Shown here: in pieces, positions 23,146 through 32,532 of the stretch | Numbering within the stretch: position 1 is the stretch's first letter | Layout: each line of letters begins with the position of its first letter | DNA from: JBBRYB01 sp038238115 | GTDB taxonomy: Bacteria; Actinomycetota; Actinomycetes; Propionibacteriales; Nocardioidaceae | Length of the DNA: 41,563 nucleotides | Reading direction: 5' to 3' | Assembly (NCBI GenBank): GCA_038238115.1 | Contig: JBBRYB010000030.1 | Span: forward strand, 1 to 41,563 | Translations under genes and position numbers: made by a program | The notes under the pieces: generated by a model | Databases searched by the model: none | The model's input: only the letters and a program-made list of their open reading frames with translations | What the model was told of the DNA's origin: nothing

Positions 23146-26100
23146 GTGACGACTGAGGTTCATTCAGCAGGCGAGGACGGCGACCGCGAGATCGGGATGG
23201 ACGGTCCGCTCGCCGACGCGCTCGTGCGCAGCAGGCGGTTCTTCACCAAGGGGACGGTCTCCCCGGACCTCCGGACTCTGTCGAAGGTGGGCGGCCGCGA
23301 GGCGGACGACTTCTACCGCGACCGCTGGAGTCACGACAAGGTCGTGCGCTCCACCCACGGCGTGAACTGCACGGGCTCGTGCTCGTGGAAGGTCTACGTC
23401 AAGGACGGGATCATCACCTGGGAGACCCAGCAGACCGACTACCCGTCGGTCGGCCCGGACTCGCCGGAGTACGAGCCCCGCGGTTGTCCCCGGGGGGCGG
23501 CGTTCTCCTGGTACACCTACTCGCCGACACGTGTGCGCTACCCGTACGTGCGTGGGGTGCTGCTCCAGATGTTCCGGGAGGCGAAGGCGCAACACGACGG
23601 TGACCCCGTGCGTGCCTGGGAGCACATCGTCGAGAATCCGCTGCGCGCCAAGGCCTACAAGTCCGCTCGCGGGAAGGGCGGCCTGGTCCGGGCCACCTGG
23701 GAGGAGGCCAGTGAGATCGTCGCGGCCGCCCACGTCCACACCATCAAGAAGTACGGCCCCGACCGGGTGGCCGGATTCTCGCCCATCCCGGCGATGTCGA
23801 TGGTCTCCCACGCCTCCGGCGCGAGGTTCGTGAACCTGATCGGCGGCTCGATGCTGAGCTTCTACGACTGGTACGCCGACCTGCCCGTCGCCTCGCCCCA
23901 GGTCTTCGGTGACCAGACCGACGTCCCCGAGTCGGGCGACTGGTGGAACGCCGGCTACCTGATCATGTGGGGCTCCAACCTCCCGGTCACCCGCACACCC
24001 GACGCGCACTGGATGACCGAGGCGCGCTACCGCGGGCAGAAGGTCATCGCGGTCGCCCCCGACTACGCCGACAACGTGAAGTTCGCCGACGAGTGGCTGC
24101 CCGCCAAGCCCGGCACCGACGCCGCGCTGGCAATGGCAATGGGCCACGTGGTGCTCAAGGAGTTCTTCGTCGACCGGCAGACGCCGTACTTCACCGAGTA
24201 CGTGAAGACCTACACCGACCTGCCCCACCTCGTCCGGCTCGACGAGGCCGGAGACGGCGAGTACACCGCCGGTAAGTTCCTCACCGCCGCCGACCTCGCC
24301 GAGCACGAGCACGACGAGAACGCGGCGTTCAAGACCGTGCTCCTCGACTCCCGGACCGGCGAGGCCGTGGTGCCGAACGGGTCCCTTGGCCACCGCTACG
24401 GCGACGCGGGTGTCGGGAAGTGGAACCTCGAGCTCGGCGACGTCGACCCGGTGCTCTCGCTGCTCGACACGGCGACGGAGTCGGTCGTCGTCCGGATGCC
24501 GCGATTCGATACCCCCGACGGTGCCGCTGCCGACCTTCCGCGCGGGGTACCGGTGCGTCGCGTCGACGGACACCTGGTCACCACCGTCTTCGACCTCCTC
24601 TTGGCGCAGTACGGCGTCGGTCGCTCGCACCACGGACATCCCCTGCCCGGTGTTTGGCCGACCGGTGGCAACAAGGGCTACGACGACGCGGCGTCGCCGT
24701 ACACCCCGGCCTGGCAGGAGGCGATCACCGGCGTCCCCGCAGCGACCGCCGCCCGGATCGGGCGCGAGTTCGCTGCCAACGCCGAGGAGTCCAAGGGCCG
24801 CTCGATGATCGTGATGGGGGCGGGCACCAACCACTGGTTCCACTCCGACACGATCTATCGTGCGTTCCTCACCTTGACCAACCTGACCGGTTGTCAGGGC
24901 GTCAACGGTGGCGGGTGGGCACACTACGTCGGGCAGGAGAAGGTGCGGCCGCTGACGGGCTACACCCAGATCGCCAATGCGCTGGACTGGAACCGGCCGC
25001 CGCGCAACATGATCCAGACCGCTTGCTGGTATCTGCACACCAACCAGTTCCGTTACGACCAGTTCGGCGCGGACACCCTCTCTGCCACCACCGGCACCGG
25101 CCAGCTGGCCGGCAAGTCCACCGCCGACGTGATTGCCCAGAGCGCCCGGATGGGCTGGATGCCCAGCTACCCGACGTTCGACCGCAACCCGCTCGACCTC
25201 AGCGACGACGCGGCCGCGGCCGGCAAGCCGGTGGGGGAGTACGTCGTGGAGCAGCTCAAGTCCGGAGACCTCGACTTCGCCGGAGAAGACCCCGACGCCC
25301 CCGGCAACTACCCCCGGATCCTGTCGATCTGGCGCGCCAACCTGCTCGGCTCCTCGGGCAAGGGCAACGAGTACTTCCTCAAGCACCTGCTCGGCACCGA
25401 CTCATCGGTGCGCGCCACCGAGACGCCCCAGGACCAACGGCCGGTCGACGTGCGGTGGAGGGACGTGGCGCCGGAGGGAAAACTCGACCTGCTGATGACG
25501 ATCGACTTCCGCCAGACCAGCACCACGATCTTTTCCGACGTCGTCCTCCCGGCGGCAACCTGGTATGAGAAGCACGACCTCAACACCACCGACATGCACC
25601 CGTTCGTGCACTCCTTCAACCCGGCCATCGCACCGCCGTGGCAGACCCGCACCGACTGGGATGCCTGGCAGACCATCGCGGAGAAGTTCAGCGAGCTTGC
25701 CGCCACCCACCTCGGTGTCCGCACCGACGTGGTCGCGGTGGCGCTCACCCACGACACCCCGGATGCGTTGGCCAACCCGCACGGCGTCGTCCGCGACTGG
25801 AAGAAGGGGGAGTGCGAGCCCATCCCGGGGGTCACCATGCCCAAGCTCGTCGAGGTGGAGCGCGACTACGGCGCGGTCGCCGAGAAGATGAACGCGCTCG
25901 GACCGCTGATGGACACTTTGGGGGCGACCACGAAGGGTGTGACCTTCGAGCTCAGCAAGCAGGTCGACTATCTCCGTGCCAAGAACGGCGCCGTCCGTGG
26001 CGGGGTGGCGGAGGGTCGGCCGTCGCTCAAGAAGGACATCAACGTCTGTGAGGCAATCCTGGCGCTGTCCGGCACCACCAACGGGCACCTGGCGACGCAG

Positions 26101-26913
26101 GGTTTCAAGACCCTTGAGAAGCGCACCGGCGTCCGGCTGGCCGACCTGGCCGAGGAGCACGAGGGCAAGCAGATCACCTTCGCCGACACCCAGGGCCCGC
26201 CGGTGCCGGTGATCACCTCACCGGAGTGGTCCGGTTCCGAGACCGGCGGACGCCGCTACTCGCCGTTCACGATCAACGTCGAGCGAAAGAAGCCGTGGCA
26301 CACGCTGACCGGGCGGATGCACTTCTACCTCGACCACGACTGGATGACCGAGCTCGGTGAGGGGCTGCCGGTCTACCGACCGCCGCTGAACATGGCGGCG
26401 CTGTTCGCCGAACCCGCCCTGGGTAACGTCTCCGACGGGTCAGGCGGCCAGGTCGAGGGTCTGACGGTCCGCTACCTGACGCCGCACAACAAGTGGTCGA
26501 TCCACTCGGAGTACCAGGACAACCTGTTCATGCTGTCGCTGTCCCGTGGTGGTCAGAACATCTGGATGAGCGACCGGGACGCCGCCAAGGTCGGCATCGC
26601 CGACAACGACTGGATCGAGGCGGTCAACCGCAACGGCGTCGTGGTCGCCCGGGCCATCGTGTCTCACCGCATGCCCGAGGGAACGGTGTACATGTACCAC
26701 GCCCAGGACCGGCTGATCGACGTACCGCTCGCCGAGACGTCGGGCAAGCGGGGCGGCATCCACAACTCGCTGACCCGGCTGCTGGTCAAGCCCAGCCACC
26801 TGATCGGCGGCTACGCCCAGCTGAGCTTCGCCTTCAACTACCTCGGCCCCACGGGCAACCAACGCGACGAGGTCACCATCATCCGCAAGCGCAGCCAGGA
26901 CGTGACGTACTGA
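23146..26913 (+). CDS. narG: Respiratory nitrate reductase alpha subunit
   Basis: 1255 residues from GTG 23146 with GGGAGG upstream. The FS0 [4Fe-4S] ligands are His71, Cys75, Cys79 and Cys114 (HGVNCTGSC to RGCPRGA), with the H-x3-C-x3-C-x34-C spacing of NarG. The molybdenum ligand Asp is in FYDWYADLP, and long stretches such as RTPDAHWMTEARYRGQKV, AGTNHWFHSDTIYR and GGIHNSLTRLLVKPSHLIGG follow E. coli NarG closely. It reduces nitrate to nitrite with quinol-derived electrons passed through NarH and NarI. SRRFFTKG near residue 29 resembles a vestigial Tat motif. The stop overlaps the narH start by one base (TGATG). A longer frame begins upstream at 22987, but lies in the TDT gene. Confidence 0.97.
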   Translation: MTTEVHSAGEDGDREIGMDGPLADALVRSRRFFTKGTVSPDLRTLSKVGGREADDFYRDRWSHDKVVRSTHGVNCTGSCSWKVYVKDGIITWETQQTDYPSVGPDSPEYEPRGCPRGAAFSWYTYSPTRVRYPYVRGVLLQMFREAKAQHDGDPVRAWEHIVENPLRAKAYKSARGKGGLVRATWEEASEIVAAAHVHTIKKYGPDRVAGFSPIPAMSMVSHASGARFVNLIGGSMLSFYDWYADLPVASPQVFGDQTDVPESGDWWNAGYLIMWGSNLPVTRTPDAHWMTEARYRGQKVIAVAPDYADNVKFADEWLPAKPGTDAALAMAMGHVVLKEFFVDRQTPYFTEYVKTYTDLPHLVRLDEAGDGEYTAGKFLTAADLAEHEHDENAAFKTVLLDSRTGEAVVPNGSLGHRYGDAGVGKWNLELGDVDPVLSLLDTATESVVVRMPRFDTPDGAAADLPRGVPVRRVDGHLVTTVFDLLLAQYGVGRSHHGHPLPGVWPTGGNKGYDDAASPYTPAWQEAITGVPAATAARIGREFAANAEESKGRSMIVMGAGTNHWFHSDTIYRAFLTLTNLTGCQGVNGGGWAHYVGQEKVRPLTGYTQIANALDWNRPPRNMIQTACWYLHTNQFRYDQFGADTLSATTGTGQLAGKSTADVIAQSARMGWMPSYPTFDRNPLDLSDDAAAAGKPVGEYVVEQLKSGDLDFAGEDPDAPGNYPRILSIWRANLLGSSGKGNEYFLKHLLGTDSSVRATETPQDQRPVDVRWRDVAPEGKLDLLMTIDFRQTSTTIFSDVVLPAATWYEKHDLNTTDMHPFVHSFNPAIAPPWQTRTDWDAWQTIAEKFSELAATHLGVRTDVVAVALTHDTPDALANPHGVVRDWKKGECEPIPGVTMPKLVEVERDYGAVAEKMNALGPLMDTLGATTKGVTFELSKQVDYLRAKNGAVRGGVAEGRPSLKKDINVCEAILALSGTTNGHLATQGFKTLEKRTGVRLADLAEEHEGKQITFADTQGPPVPVITSPEWSGSETGGRRYSPFTINVERKKPWHTLTGRMHFYLDHDWMTELGEGLPVYRPPLNMAALFAEPALGNVSDGSGGQVEGLTVRYLTPHNKWSIHSEYQDNLFMLSLSRGGQNIWMSDRDAAKVGIADNDWIEAVNRNGVVVARAIVSHRMPEGTVYMYHAQDRLIDVPLAETSGKRGGIHNSLTRLLVKPSHLIGGYAQLSFAFNYLGPTGNQRDEVTIIRKRSQDVTY

Positions 26914-28562
26914 TGAAGGTCATGGCACAGATGGCGATGGTGATGAACCTCGACAAGTGCATCGGGTGCCACACCTGCTCGGTGACCTGCAAGCAGGCGT
27001 GGACCAACCGCTCGGGCACCGAATACATCTGGTTCAACAACGTCGAGACCCGGCCCGGACTCGGGTACCCCCGCACCTACGAGGACCAGGAGAAGTGGCA
27101 GGGCGGCTGGGAGCTCAACAAGCGTGGTCGGCTCAAGCTCAAGGCCGGAGGCCGGTTCAAGAAGCTGCTCACGATCTTCTCCAACCCGAAGCTGCCTTCG
27201 ATCGGCCAGTACTACGAGCCGTGGACATACGACTACGCCACGCTCACCGACGCACCGGCCCAGGAGCACACCCCGGTGGCGCGGCCGAAGTCGCTGATCT
27301 CGGGCAAGAACATGAAGATCGAGTGGTCGGCCAACTGGGACGACGACCTCGGTGGCTCCACCGCCAACGCCCACCGCGACCCGATGCTGGCGAAGATCGC
27401 GGACAAGGTGAAGTTCGAGTTCGAGCAGACTTTCATGTTCTACCTGCCACGCATCTGCGAGCACTGCCTCAACCCATCGTGCGCTGCGTCGTGCCCGAGT
27501 GGCGCGATCTACAAGCGCGAGGAGGACGGAATCGTCCTGGTCGACCAGGACAAGTGCCGCGGCTGGCGCATGTGCGTCTCCGGCTGCCCGTACAAGAAGA
27601 TCTACTTCAACCACCGCACCGGCAAGGCCGAGAAGTGCACCTTCTGCTTTCCCCGCATCGAGGTCGGCCTGCCGACCGTGTGCGCCGAGACGTGCGTCGG
27701 GCGGCTGCGCTACATCGGCCTGATGCTCTACGACGCCGACAAGGTGCTCGAGGCGGCCTCGACCACCGACGACCAGGGGCTTTACGAGGCTCAGCGCGAC
27801 GTGTTCCTCGACCCGTTCGACCCCGAGGTGATCCGGGAGGCGGAGAGGGCCGGCATCGCTCGCGACTGGGTCAACGCCGCCCAGCGCTCCCCGATCCACG
27901 CCCTTATCAACACCTACAAGGTCGCGCTGCCGCTGCATCCGGAGTACCGCACCATGCCGATGGTCTGGTACATCCCGCCGCTCTCGCCGGTGGTCGACGT
28001 CGTGCAGGAAACCGGGGAGGACGCCGAAGACAGGGGCAACCTGTTCGCGGCCATCGACGCGCTCCGGATCCCGGTCGAGTACCTCGCCGAGCTCTTCACC
28101 GCCGGCGACGTGGAGCCCGTGGATGCCGTACTCAAGAAGCTCGCCGCGATGCGCTGCTACATGCGCGACATCAACATGGGTCGTGACCCCGACCCCTCGA
28201 TCCCTGCCGCCGTGGGGATGACCGAGGAGGAGATGTACGACATGTACCGACTCCTCGCGATCGCGAAGTACGACGAGCGCTACGTGATCCCGCCCGCGCA
28301 CGCCGAGCAGGCCCACTCGTTGGAGGAGCTGTCCACGGAGTGCTCGGTCTCCGAGTACGGCGGGGGCCAGCACGAACTCTTCGGCGAGGGCTCGGGGGTC
28401 CCCACACCCATCGCGGTCGAGAACTTCCAGATGCTCCAGGACCGGCAGACCGCCGACTCACTCGCCGGTCCCGAGCACAGGGGCTCCCGGGTCAACCTGC
28501 TGAACTGGGACGGGAAGGGCTCGCCGCCCGGCCTGTTCCCACCACAAGGGGACGACTCGTGA
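26913..28562 (+). CDS. narH: Respiratory nitrate reductase beta subunit
   Basis: 549 residues. Four ferredoxin-like Cys groups are visible: CIGCHTCSVTC from residue 16, CEHCLNPSCAASCP, CRGWRMCVSGCP and CTFCFPRIEVG with CAETCVG. In the third group Trp replaces a Cys (C-x2-W-x3-C), the hallmark of the NarH [3Fe-4S] centre. It transfers electrons from the NarI hemes to NarG at the cytoplasmic face. The C-terminal third (AMRCYMRDINMGRDPD, then MTEEEMYDMYRLLAIAKYDE) is the usual NarH end, followed by an extension of about 90 residues. Fully within the narGHJI operon; start coupled to narG and stop coupled to narJ. Confidence 0.97.
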   Translation: MKVMAQMAMVMNLDKCIGCHTCSVTCKQAWTNRSGTEYIWFNNVETRPGLGYPRTYEDQEKWQGGWELNKRGRLKLKAGGRFKKLLTIFSNPKLPSIGQYYEPWTYDYATLTDAPAQEHTPVARPKSLISGKNMKIEWSANWDDDLGGSTANAHRDPMLAKIADKVKFEFEQTFMFYLPRICEHCLNPSCAASCPSGAIYKREEDGIVLVDQDKCRGWRMCVSGCPYKKIYFNHRTGKAEKCTFCFPRIEVGLPTVCAETCVGRLRYIGLMLYDADKVLEAASTTDDQGLYEAQRDVFLDPFDPEVIREAERAGIARDWVNAAQRSPIHALINTYKVALPLHPEYRTMPMVWYIPPLSPVVDVVQETGEDAEDRGNLFAAIDALRIPVEYLAELFTAGDVEPVDAVLKKLAAMRCYMRDINMGRDPDPSIPAAVGMTEEEMYDMYRLLAIAKYDERYVIPPAHAEQAHSLEELSTECSVSEYGGGQHELFGEGSGVPTPIAVENFQMLQDRQTADSLAGPEHRGSRVNLLNWDGKGSPPGLFPPQGDDS

Positions 28563-29269
28563 GCGGCCGACGTCCGAAGCCGACCCTGCCCCCGGAACAG
28601 CTGACGATCGTGTGGCAGTCGGTCTCGCTGCTCCTTGACTACCCCGATGATGACCTGCTCGCCCGGGTCGACCTTCTCCGGTCGGCGTCCTACGGTCTGC
28701 CGACCGCGATCGGGGACTCGATCCGCACCTTTCTGGTCCACCTCGAGTCCGGGCCGCTGCCGGAGATCCAGGCCGACTACGTCGAAACCTTCGACACCCG
28801 GCGGCGCTGCAACCTCTTCCTGACCTACTTCGCCCATGGGGACACCCGCAAACGCGGGATGGCGTTGCTGCGCTTCAAGCAGACCTACCTCTCCGCAGGT
28901 TTCGAGCTCGGCGACGCGGAACTGCCCGATCACCTCTGCGTCGTCCTGGAGTTCGCAGCCACCGGGAACCGGGACCTAGGCCGAGACCTCATGCTCGATC
29001 ACCGCGCAGGCCTCGAGCTGCTGCGCCTCTCGCTGCGCGACATGGGCTCACCGTGGGCAAGCCTCGTCGACGCGGTCACGTCCACGCTGCCGCCGCTGCG
29101 CGGTGACGAGCGCGACGTCGTACGTCGTCTTGCCGCCGAAGGCCCACCCGAGGAAGAGGTCGGACTCGCCCCCTTCGCCAACCCGCAGTTCAGCCCCGGC
29201 GCGGCCAGCGGCGCCGCGCCCGAGACCACGCTGCTGCCCATGCCGTCGTTCCCGGGAGCCCGCGCATGA
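28559..29269 (+). CDS. narJ: Nitrate reductase molybdenum cofactor assembly chaperone
   Basis: 236 residues from GTG 28559, overlapping the narH stop as GTGA. NarJ-family features are present: LLLDYPDDDLL near the start, ADYVETFDTRRRCNLFLTYF, the segment HGDTRKRGMALLRFKQTY and ELPDHLCVVLEFAA. NarJ binds apo-NarG and is needed for cofactor insertion and membrane attachment, and is not part of the final enzyme. The C-terminal 40 residues are Pro/Ala-rich and probably disordered. Order G-H-J-I is the classic one. Confidence 0.95.
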   Translation: MSGRRPKPTLPPEQLTIVWQSVSLLLDYPDDDLLARVDLLRSASYGLPTAIGDSIRTFLVHLESGPLPEIQADYVETFDTRRRCNLFLTYFAHGDTRKRGMALLRFKQTYLSAGFELGDAELPDHLCVVLEFAATGNRDLGRDLMLDHRAGLELLRLSLRDMGSPWASLVDAVTSTLPPLRGDERDVVRRLAAEGPPEEEVGLAPFANPQFSPGAASGAAPETTLLPMPSFPGARA

Positions 29270-29994
29270 ACGAGTTCCTCTTCGTCGTCGTCCCCTACCT
29301 CTGCCTCACGACCTTCGTGGTCGGACACCTCTGGCGCTACCGCTACGACAAGTTCGGTTGGACCACGCGGTCCTCCCAGCTCTACGAGAACCGGCTGCTG
29401 CGCATCGGCAGCCCGCTGTTCCACTTCGGGATGCTAGGCGTCGTGGGCGGTCACGTGATCGGCCTTCTCGTGCCTCAGTCGTGGACCGATGCCCTGGGCA
29501 TCAGCCAACACGCGTACCACGTGGTGGCGGTCGCGGGTGGGCTCCTGGCTGGAGTGATGACGGTGGTCGGCATGTGGATCCTGATCTACCGCCGGCGCAC
29601 CACCGGCCCGGTATTCTCCGCAACGACCAACATGGACAAGGTCATGTACGCCTTCCTAGGCGTCGTCATCGTGCTCGGCATGTGGAACACCATCGCCGGG
29701 TCCATCCTGACCGTCGGCGGTGAGTACAACTACCGCGAGGGCGTCTCGGTCTGGTACCGCTCGTTCCTCGCGTTCCACCCCGACCCGACCCTGATGGCGG
29801 ACGCCCCCCTCGGCTTCCAGCTCCACGCGCTCGTCGCCTTCGGGCTCTTCGCACTGTGGCCCTTCACCCGACTGGTCCACGTCTTCAGCGCACCAGTGGG
29901 CTACCTGACCCGCCCCTACATCGTGTACCGCAGCCGCGACGATGCTCAACTCGGCAGCCACAAGCCGCGCCGCGGCTGGGACCGGGTCGGCTGA
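29266..29994 (+). CDS. narI: Respiratory nitrate reductase gamma subunit (cytochrome b)
   Basis: 242 residues, start coupled to narJ by ATGA. Five transmembrane helices with the heme-ligating His residues in the expected positions: HFGMLGVVGGHVIGLLVP gives two in helix 2, and QLHALVAFGLFALWPFTRLVH gives two in helix 5. WYRSFLAFHPDPTLM between helices 4 and 5 is the family-specific quinol-site loop. It anchors NarGH and oxidises menaquinol. Complete length for the family. Confidence 0.95.
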   Translation: MNEFLFVVVPYLCLTTFVVGHLWRYRYDKFGWTTRSSQLYENRLLRIGSPLFHFGMLGVVGGHVIGLLVPQSWTDALGISQHAYHVVAVAGGLLAGVMTVVGMWILIYRRRTTGPVFSATTNMDKVMYAFLGVVIVLGMWNTIAGSILTVGGEYNYREGVSVWYRSFLAFHPDPTLMADAPLGFQLHALVAFGLFALWPFTRLVHVFSAPVGYLTRPYIVYRSRDDAQLGSHKPRRGWDRVG

Positions 29995-29995
29995 C

Positions 29996-30484
29996 ATGTG
30001 TGAGTACTGCGGGTGCCGAGGCGTCCCTGCGATCGCAGAGCTGATGGACGAGCACACCGCCCTCGTCGACCAGGCACACCACATCCGGCATGACCTGGAG
30101 ACCGGGAACCCTGCAGCGGCAATGTCGCGGCTGGCGGGCCTGGCCGCCCACCTTGACCGGCATGTCCACCGCGAGGAGGACGGCATCTTCCGCGCGATGC
30201 GAACGGCAGGTGAGTTCCTGGACGAGATCGACGAGCTGGAGGGTGAGCACCGCGACTTCGCCGTAGCCATTGCCGCGCTCGACCCCAACACCCTGAACTT
30301 CGCGGCGCACGTAACACGTCTCCTCAACGACCTCGATCTCCACGTCGAGCGCGAAGACCTCGGGATCTTCCCGATGTCCGTCGTCACGTTGGGCGCGACA
30401 GGGTGGGCGATCATCGATCAAGCCCGCACCACGTCACCGAGCTTCCTGCTCGACCAGGCGACGGGGGCGTCTTCGCCGACCTGA
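29996..30484 (+). CDS. Hemerythrin-like protein with N-terminal Cys motif
   Basis: 162 residues from ATG 29996, one base after the narI stop, so part of the nar operon. It starts MCEYCGCRG (C-x2-C-x-C) and continues as a hemerythrin bundle with candidate ligands in ELMDEHTALV, HHIRHDLE, HLDRHVHREEDGIF, EGEHRDFAV and LHVEREDLGIFP. Likely binds O2, NO or iron. The Cys-rich head is reminiscent of repair-of-iron-centres proteins and may bind a metal. Coupling directly to narI suggests a role in protecting or sensing during nitrate respiration, inferred from context. Confidence 0.8.
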   Translation: MCEYCGCRGVPAIAELMDEHTALVDQAHHIRHDLETGNPAAAMSRLAGLAAHLDRHVHREEDGIFRAMRTAGEFLDEIDELEGEHRDFAVAIAALDPNTLNFAAHVTRLLNDLDLHVEREDLGIFPMSVVTLGATGWAIIDQARTTSPSFLLDQATGASSPT

Positions 30485-30527
30485 GTACGACACCCACCCA
30501 CGGTCCATGCGGCAACGAGGAGAACCC

Positions 30528-30860
30528 ATGCAGAAAGAGTCACTGACAGCTCTGGTCCGTCACCACCTGGAGACCGCAAGAACTGCCTCGAGCGGTCGGA
30601 GCGCCCACACGATCTACGGGGGCCACCAGCACGTCCTCCGCCAGACCCTGATCGCGCTCCGTGCCGGCTCAAATCTAGACGAGCACGAGAACCCAGGCGA
30701 AGCGACCGTCCAGGTCCTGCACGGGCGCGTCACCCTCATCGCGGGCGCCAACAGGTGGAACGGCTCACCCGGCGACCTCATGACCATTCCCGACTCCCGG
30801 CATGGCCTCGAGGCAGTCGAGGACTCGGCAGTGCTGCTGACGGTAGCCATGCGGAGTTGA
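30528..30860 (+). CDS. Small cupin-domain protein
   Basis: 110 residues from ATG 30528 with GAGGAG seven bases upstream, 43 bases after the hemerythrin gene. A single cupin barrel is visible: QTLIALRAGSNLDEHENPGE corresponds to the first metal-binding motif with only one His retained, and GDLMTIPDSRHGLEAVEDS to the second. The motif is partly degenerate, so metal binding is uncertain. Such proteins often sense or bind small ligands. Last gene of the nar operon on the plus strand; converges with the phosphonate gene. Confidence 0.75.
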   Translation: MQKESLTALVRHHLETARTASSGRSAHTIYGGHQHVLRQTLIALRAGSNLDEHENPGEATVQVLHGRVTLIAGANRWNGSPGDLMTIPDSRHGLEAVEDSAVLLTVAMRS

Positions 30861-30918
30861 GGCACAGACGTTCGCCGGATCGCTCAATGCAACAGAGCCC
30901 CCGAGAGCGACTGCGGCC

Positions 30919-32532
30919 TCACGACTCGGTGGTCCGTCGCAGGCCAGGGCGGGCGAGGAGGGCGATGCGTTGTTCGTAGTGGTCGAACGGCGGGACCGCC
31001 ATCGAGGGGTCCTTGGCTGCGTCGTCCCAGCGGCGGAGGCGGACCGTGTCGGCGGCGTAGGGCTCGGCCTCAAAGTCGGCGACCTCCTGGGCGTTCATCG
31101 GTCCGCCTTGCACCTCGAGGGTGTACGTCGAGGCAGCGGAGAGGAGCTGAGCGTAGGTGGGATCGACGGCGCAGAGGTAGCGCTTGGCGGCGACGTGGAG
31201 GCGGATCGGCTCGGTAACGGCGGGGCCGAACCAGCGGGAGAGCCAGTCGGCGGCGACGTGGCTGTGCCGGTTGTCGGTGCCGCCCATCAGGTCGGCGCCG
31301 GTCAGCGGGCCGGTGAAGTGGCCGACGTCGTGCAGCAGGGCGGCGACCACCAGCTCCGGTGACGCACCCTCGTTCTCGGCGAGAGCCGCGGCCTGCAGCA
31401 TGTGCTGCGCCTGGGTGACGTTCTCGCCCAGGTAGTCGGCCGTACCCGGGCCGGCGAACAGCTCACGCAGCCGTGTAGCGGCAAACTCGCCGCGCAGCAC
31501 CCTGCGCTGGCTGGCGATCGCGTCGAGGTCGGCGTAGCAGCCCTGCAGGTGGCGGTCGCCGCTGTCGGCGAAGCCGGTGCGGGCGTGCAGCAGCCGGGTG
31601 TTGTCGAAGACGACGCAGTCGCCGGGGCCGAGCCGGAACGTGACCATCAGCTCGGGCCGGTTCAGGATCTCGGCGAAGCGCCGGTAGGCGGCGTAGAACG
31701 CCGCGGTCTGCTCTGGAGGCAGGCGCAGCGGCTGCATCGAGCGGTTGTTGAACCGGACCTCGCGGATTCGGCCGGTCGGGTCGAGGCCGATCATCGGCTG
31801 GGTGGTGACCAGCTCGGCGCCGGCGTCGGCGTATCGGAAGGTCACCGGGGTGCGGGCCAGGATGTCGAAGGCCGCGGGGTCCTCCGTGCGCAGCAGGGCA
31901 GCGGCGTGAAAGCCGTCGATGAGCCCTGACTCGCCACCGTCGACGGCGTTGGACAGGCAGTGCAGCAGCTGCACGGTCGGCACCGGGTCGCGGTAAGGGT
32001 TGTCGGTGTGTGGGGTGATCGCCAGGCCGGTGAAGGCGAGGTTGGTGGGCGTGGCCTCGACACGGACGTCGAACAACTTGCCGTAGTTGGTCTCGCGGAC
32101 GAACCCGAAGCCGGCCGCGGCGTCCAGCACTGTGCCCGGTGTGACGGGTACGCCGCGGAGCAGGGTGAACCCGGTCGTCATCACTGCGTCGAGGCAGTCG
32201 GTCCGGTGCTCGGGGTCGGAGAGGAACCGAGCCCAGTTGTGCTCGGGCGGCTCGGTCGTCGCCCACAGCCGCTTGGCGTCCTCGCAGCGGTCGTCCGGTG
32301 CCTGCGCGGCGGAGAGGAACGCCGGATCGAAGCGGCTGACGTGCCCGTCGCTAAAGGTGACCGTCGTCCCGGTCACAGCGGTCACGGCGAGGTCGGCCGG
32401 CAGGTCGGTGATGCCGAATAGCTTCTGCCCGTTGCGGGGGTCGCGGCAATCGGCGCAGGGGCAGTTGTCGCGCAGCCAGACGGTCGGCTGGCTGATGTCG
32501 GGAGCGGTCGGGAGGGTCTGTGACGTGGTCAT
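30919..32532 (-). CDS. Fused TmpA-type dioxygenase and TmpB/PhnZ-type HD oxygenase
   Basis: 537 residues from ATG 32532. Residues 17-70 form the gamma-butyrobetaine-hydroxylase-like Zn module: WLRDNCPCADC gives Cys24, Cys26, Cys29, with His64 as probable fourth ligand. Residues 95-350 are a TauD/TfdA-type Fe(II)/2-oxoglutarate dioxygenase with His175-x-Asp177 (TPHTDNPY) and distal His316 (RLLHARTG). Residues 360-525 are an HD oxygenase: Tyr367, Glu370 and His377 (DYLGENVTQAQH), His401-Asp402 (LLHDVGHF), His423/His425 and His446. The Y-x2-E-x6-H and H-x23-HD spacings equal those I recall for PhnZ (24, 27, 34, 58). In characterised systems TmpA hydroxylates (trimethylamino)ethylphosphonate and TmpB cleaves the C-P bond to give glycine betaine and phosphate. 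Both steps would be in one chain. Coupled by ATGA to the GntR gene. Confidence 0.85.
   Translation of the reverse strand: MTTSQTLPTAPDISQPTVWLRDNCPCADCRDPRNGQKLFGITDLPADLAVTAVTGTTVTFSDGHVSRFDPAFLSAAQAPDDRCEDAKRLWATTEPPEHNWARFLSDPEHRTDCLDAVMTTGFTLLRGVPVTPGTVLDAAAGFGFVRETNYGKLFDVRVEATPTNLAFTGLAITPHTDNPYRDPVPTVQLLHCLSNAVDGGESGLIDGFHAAALLRTEDPAAFDILARTPVTFRYADAGAELVTTQPMIGLDPTGRIREVRFNNRSMQPLRLPPEQTAAFYAAYRRFAEILNRPELMVTFRLGPGDCVVFDNTRLLHARTGFADSGDRHLQGCYADLDAIASQRRVLRGEFAATRLRELFAGPGTADYLGENVTQAQHMLQAAALAENEGASPELVVAALLHDVGHFTGPLTGADLMGGTDNRHSHVAADWLSRWFGPAVTEPIRLHVAAKRYLCAVDPTYAQLLSAASTYTLEVQGGPMNAQEVADFEAEPYAADTVRLRRWDDAAKDPSMAVPPFDHYEQRIALLARPGLRRTTES

Noticed and set aside
23164..25386. Long open frame (740 codons) antisense to narG
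   Set aside because: It mirrors narG codon by codon, as high-GC genes commonly produce open antisense frames. It has no ribosome site or recognisable domain.
26838..28373. 511-codon frame antisense to narH
   Set aside because: Composition-driven shadow of narH; the sense strand has all iron-sulfur motifs.
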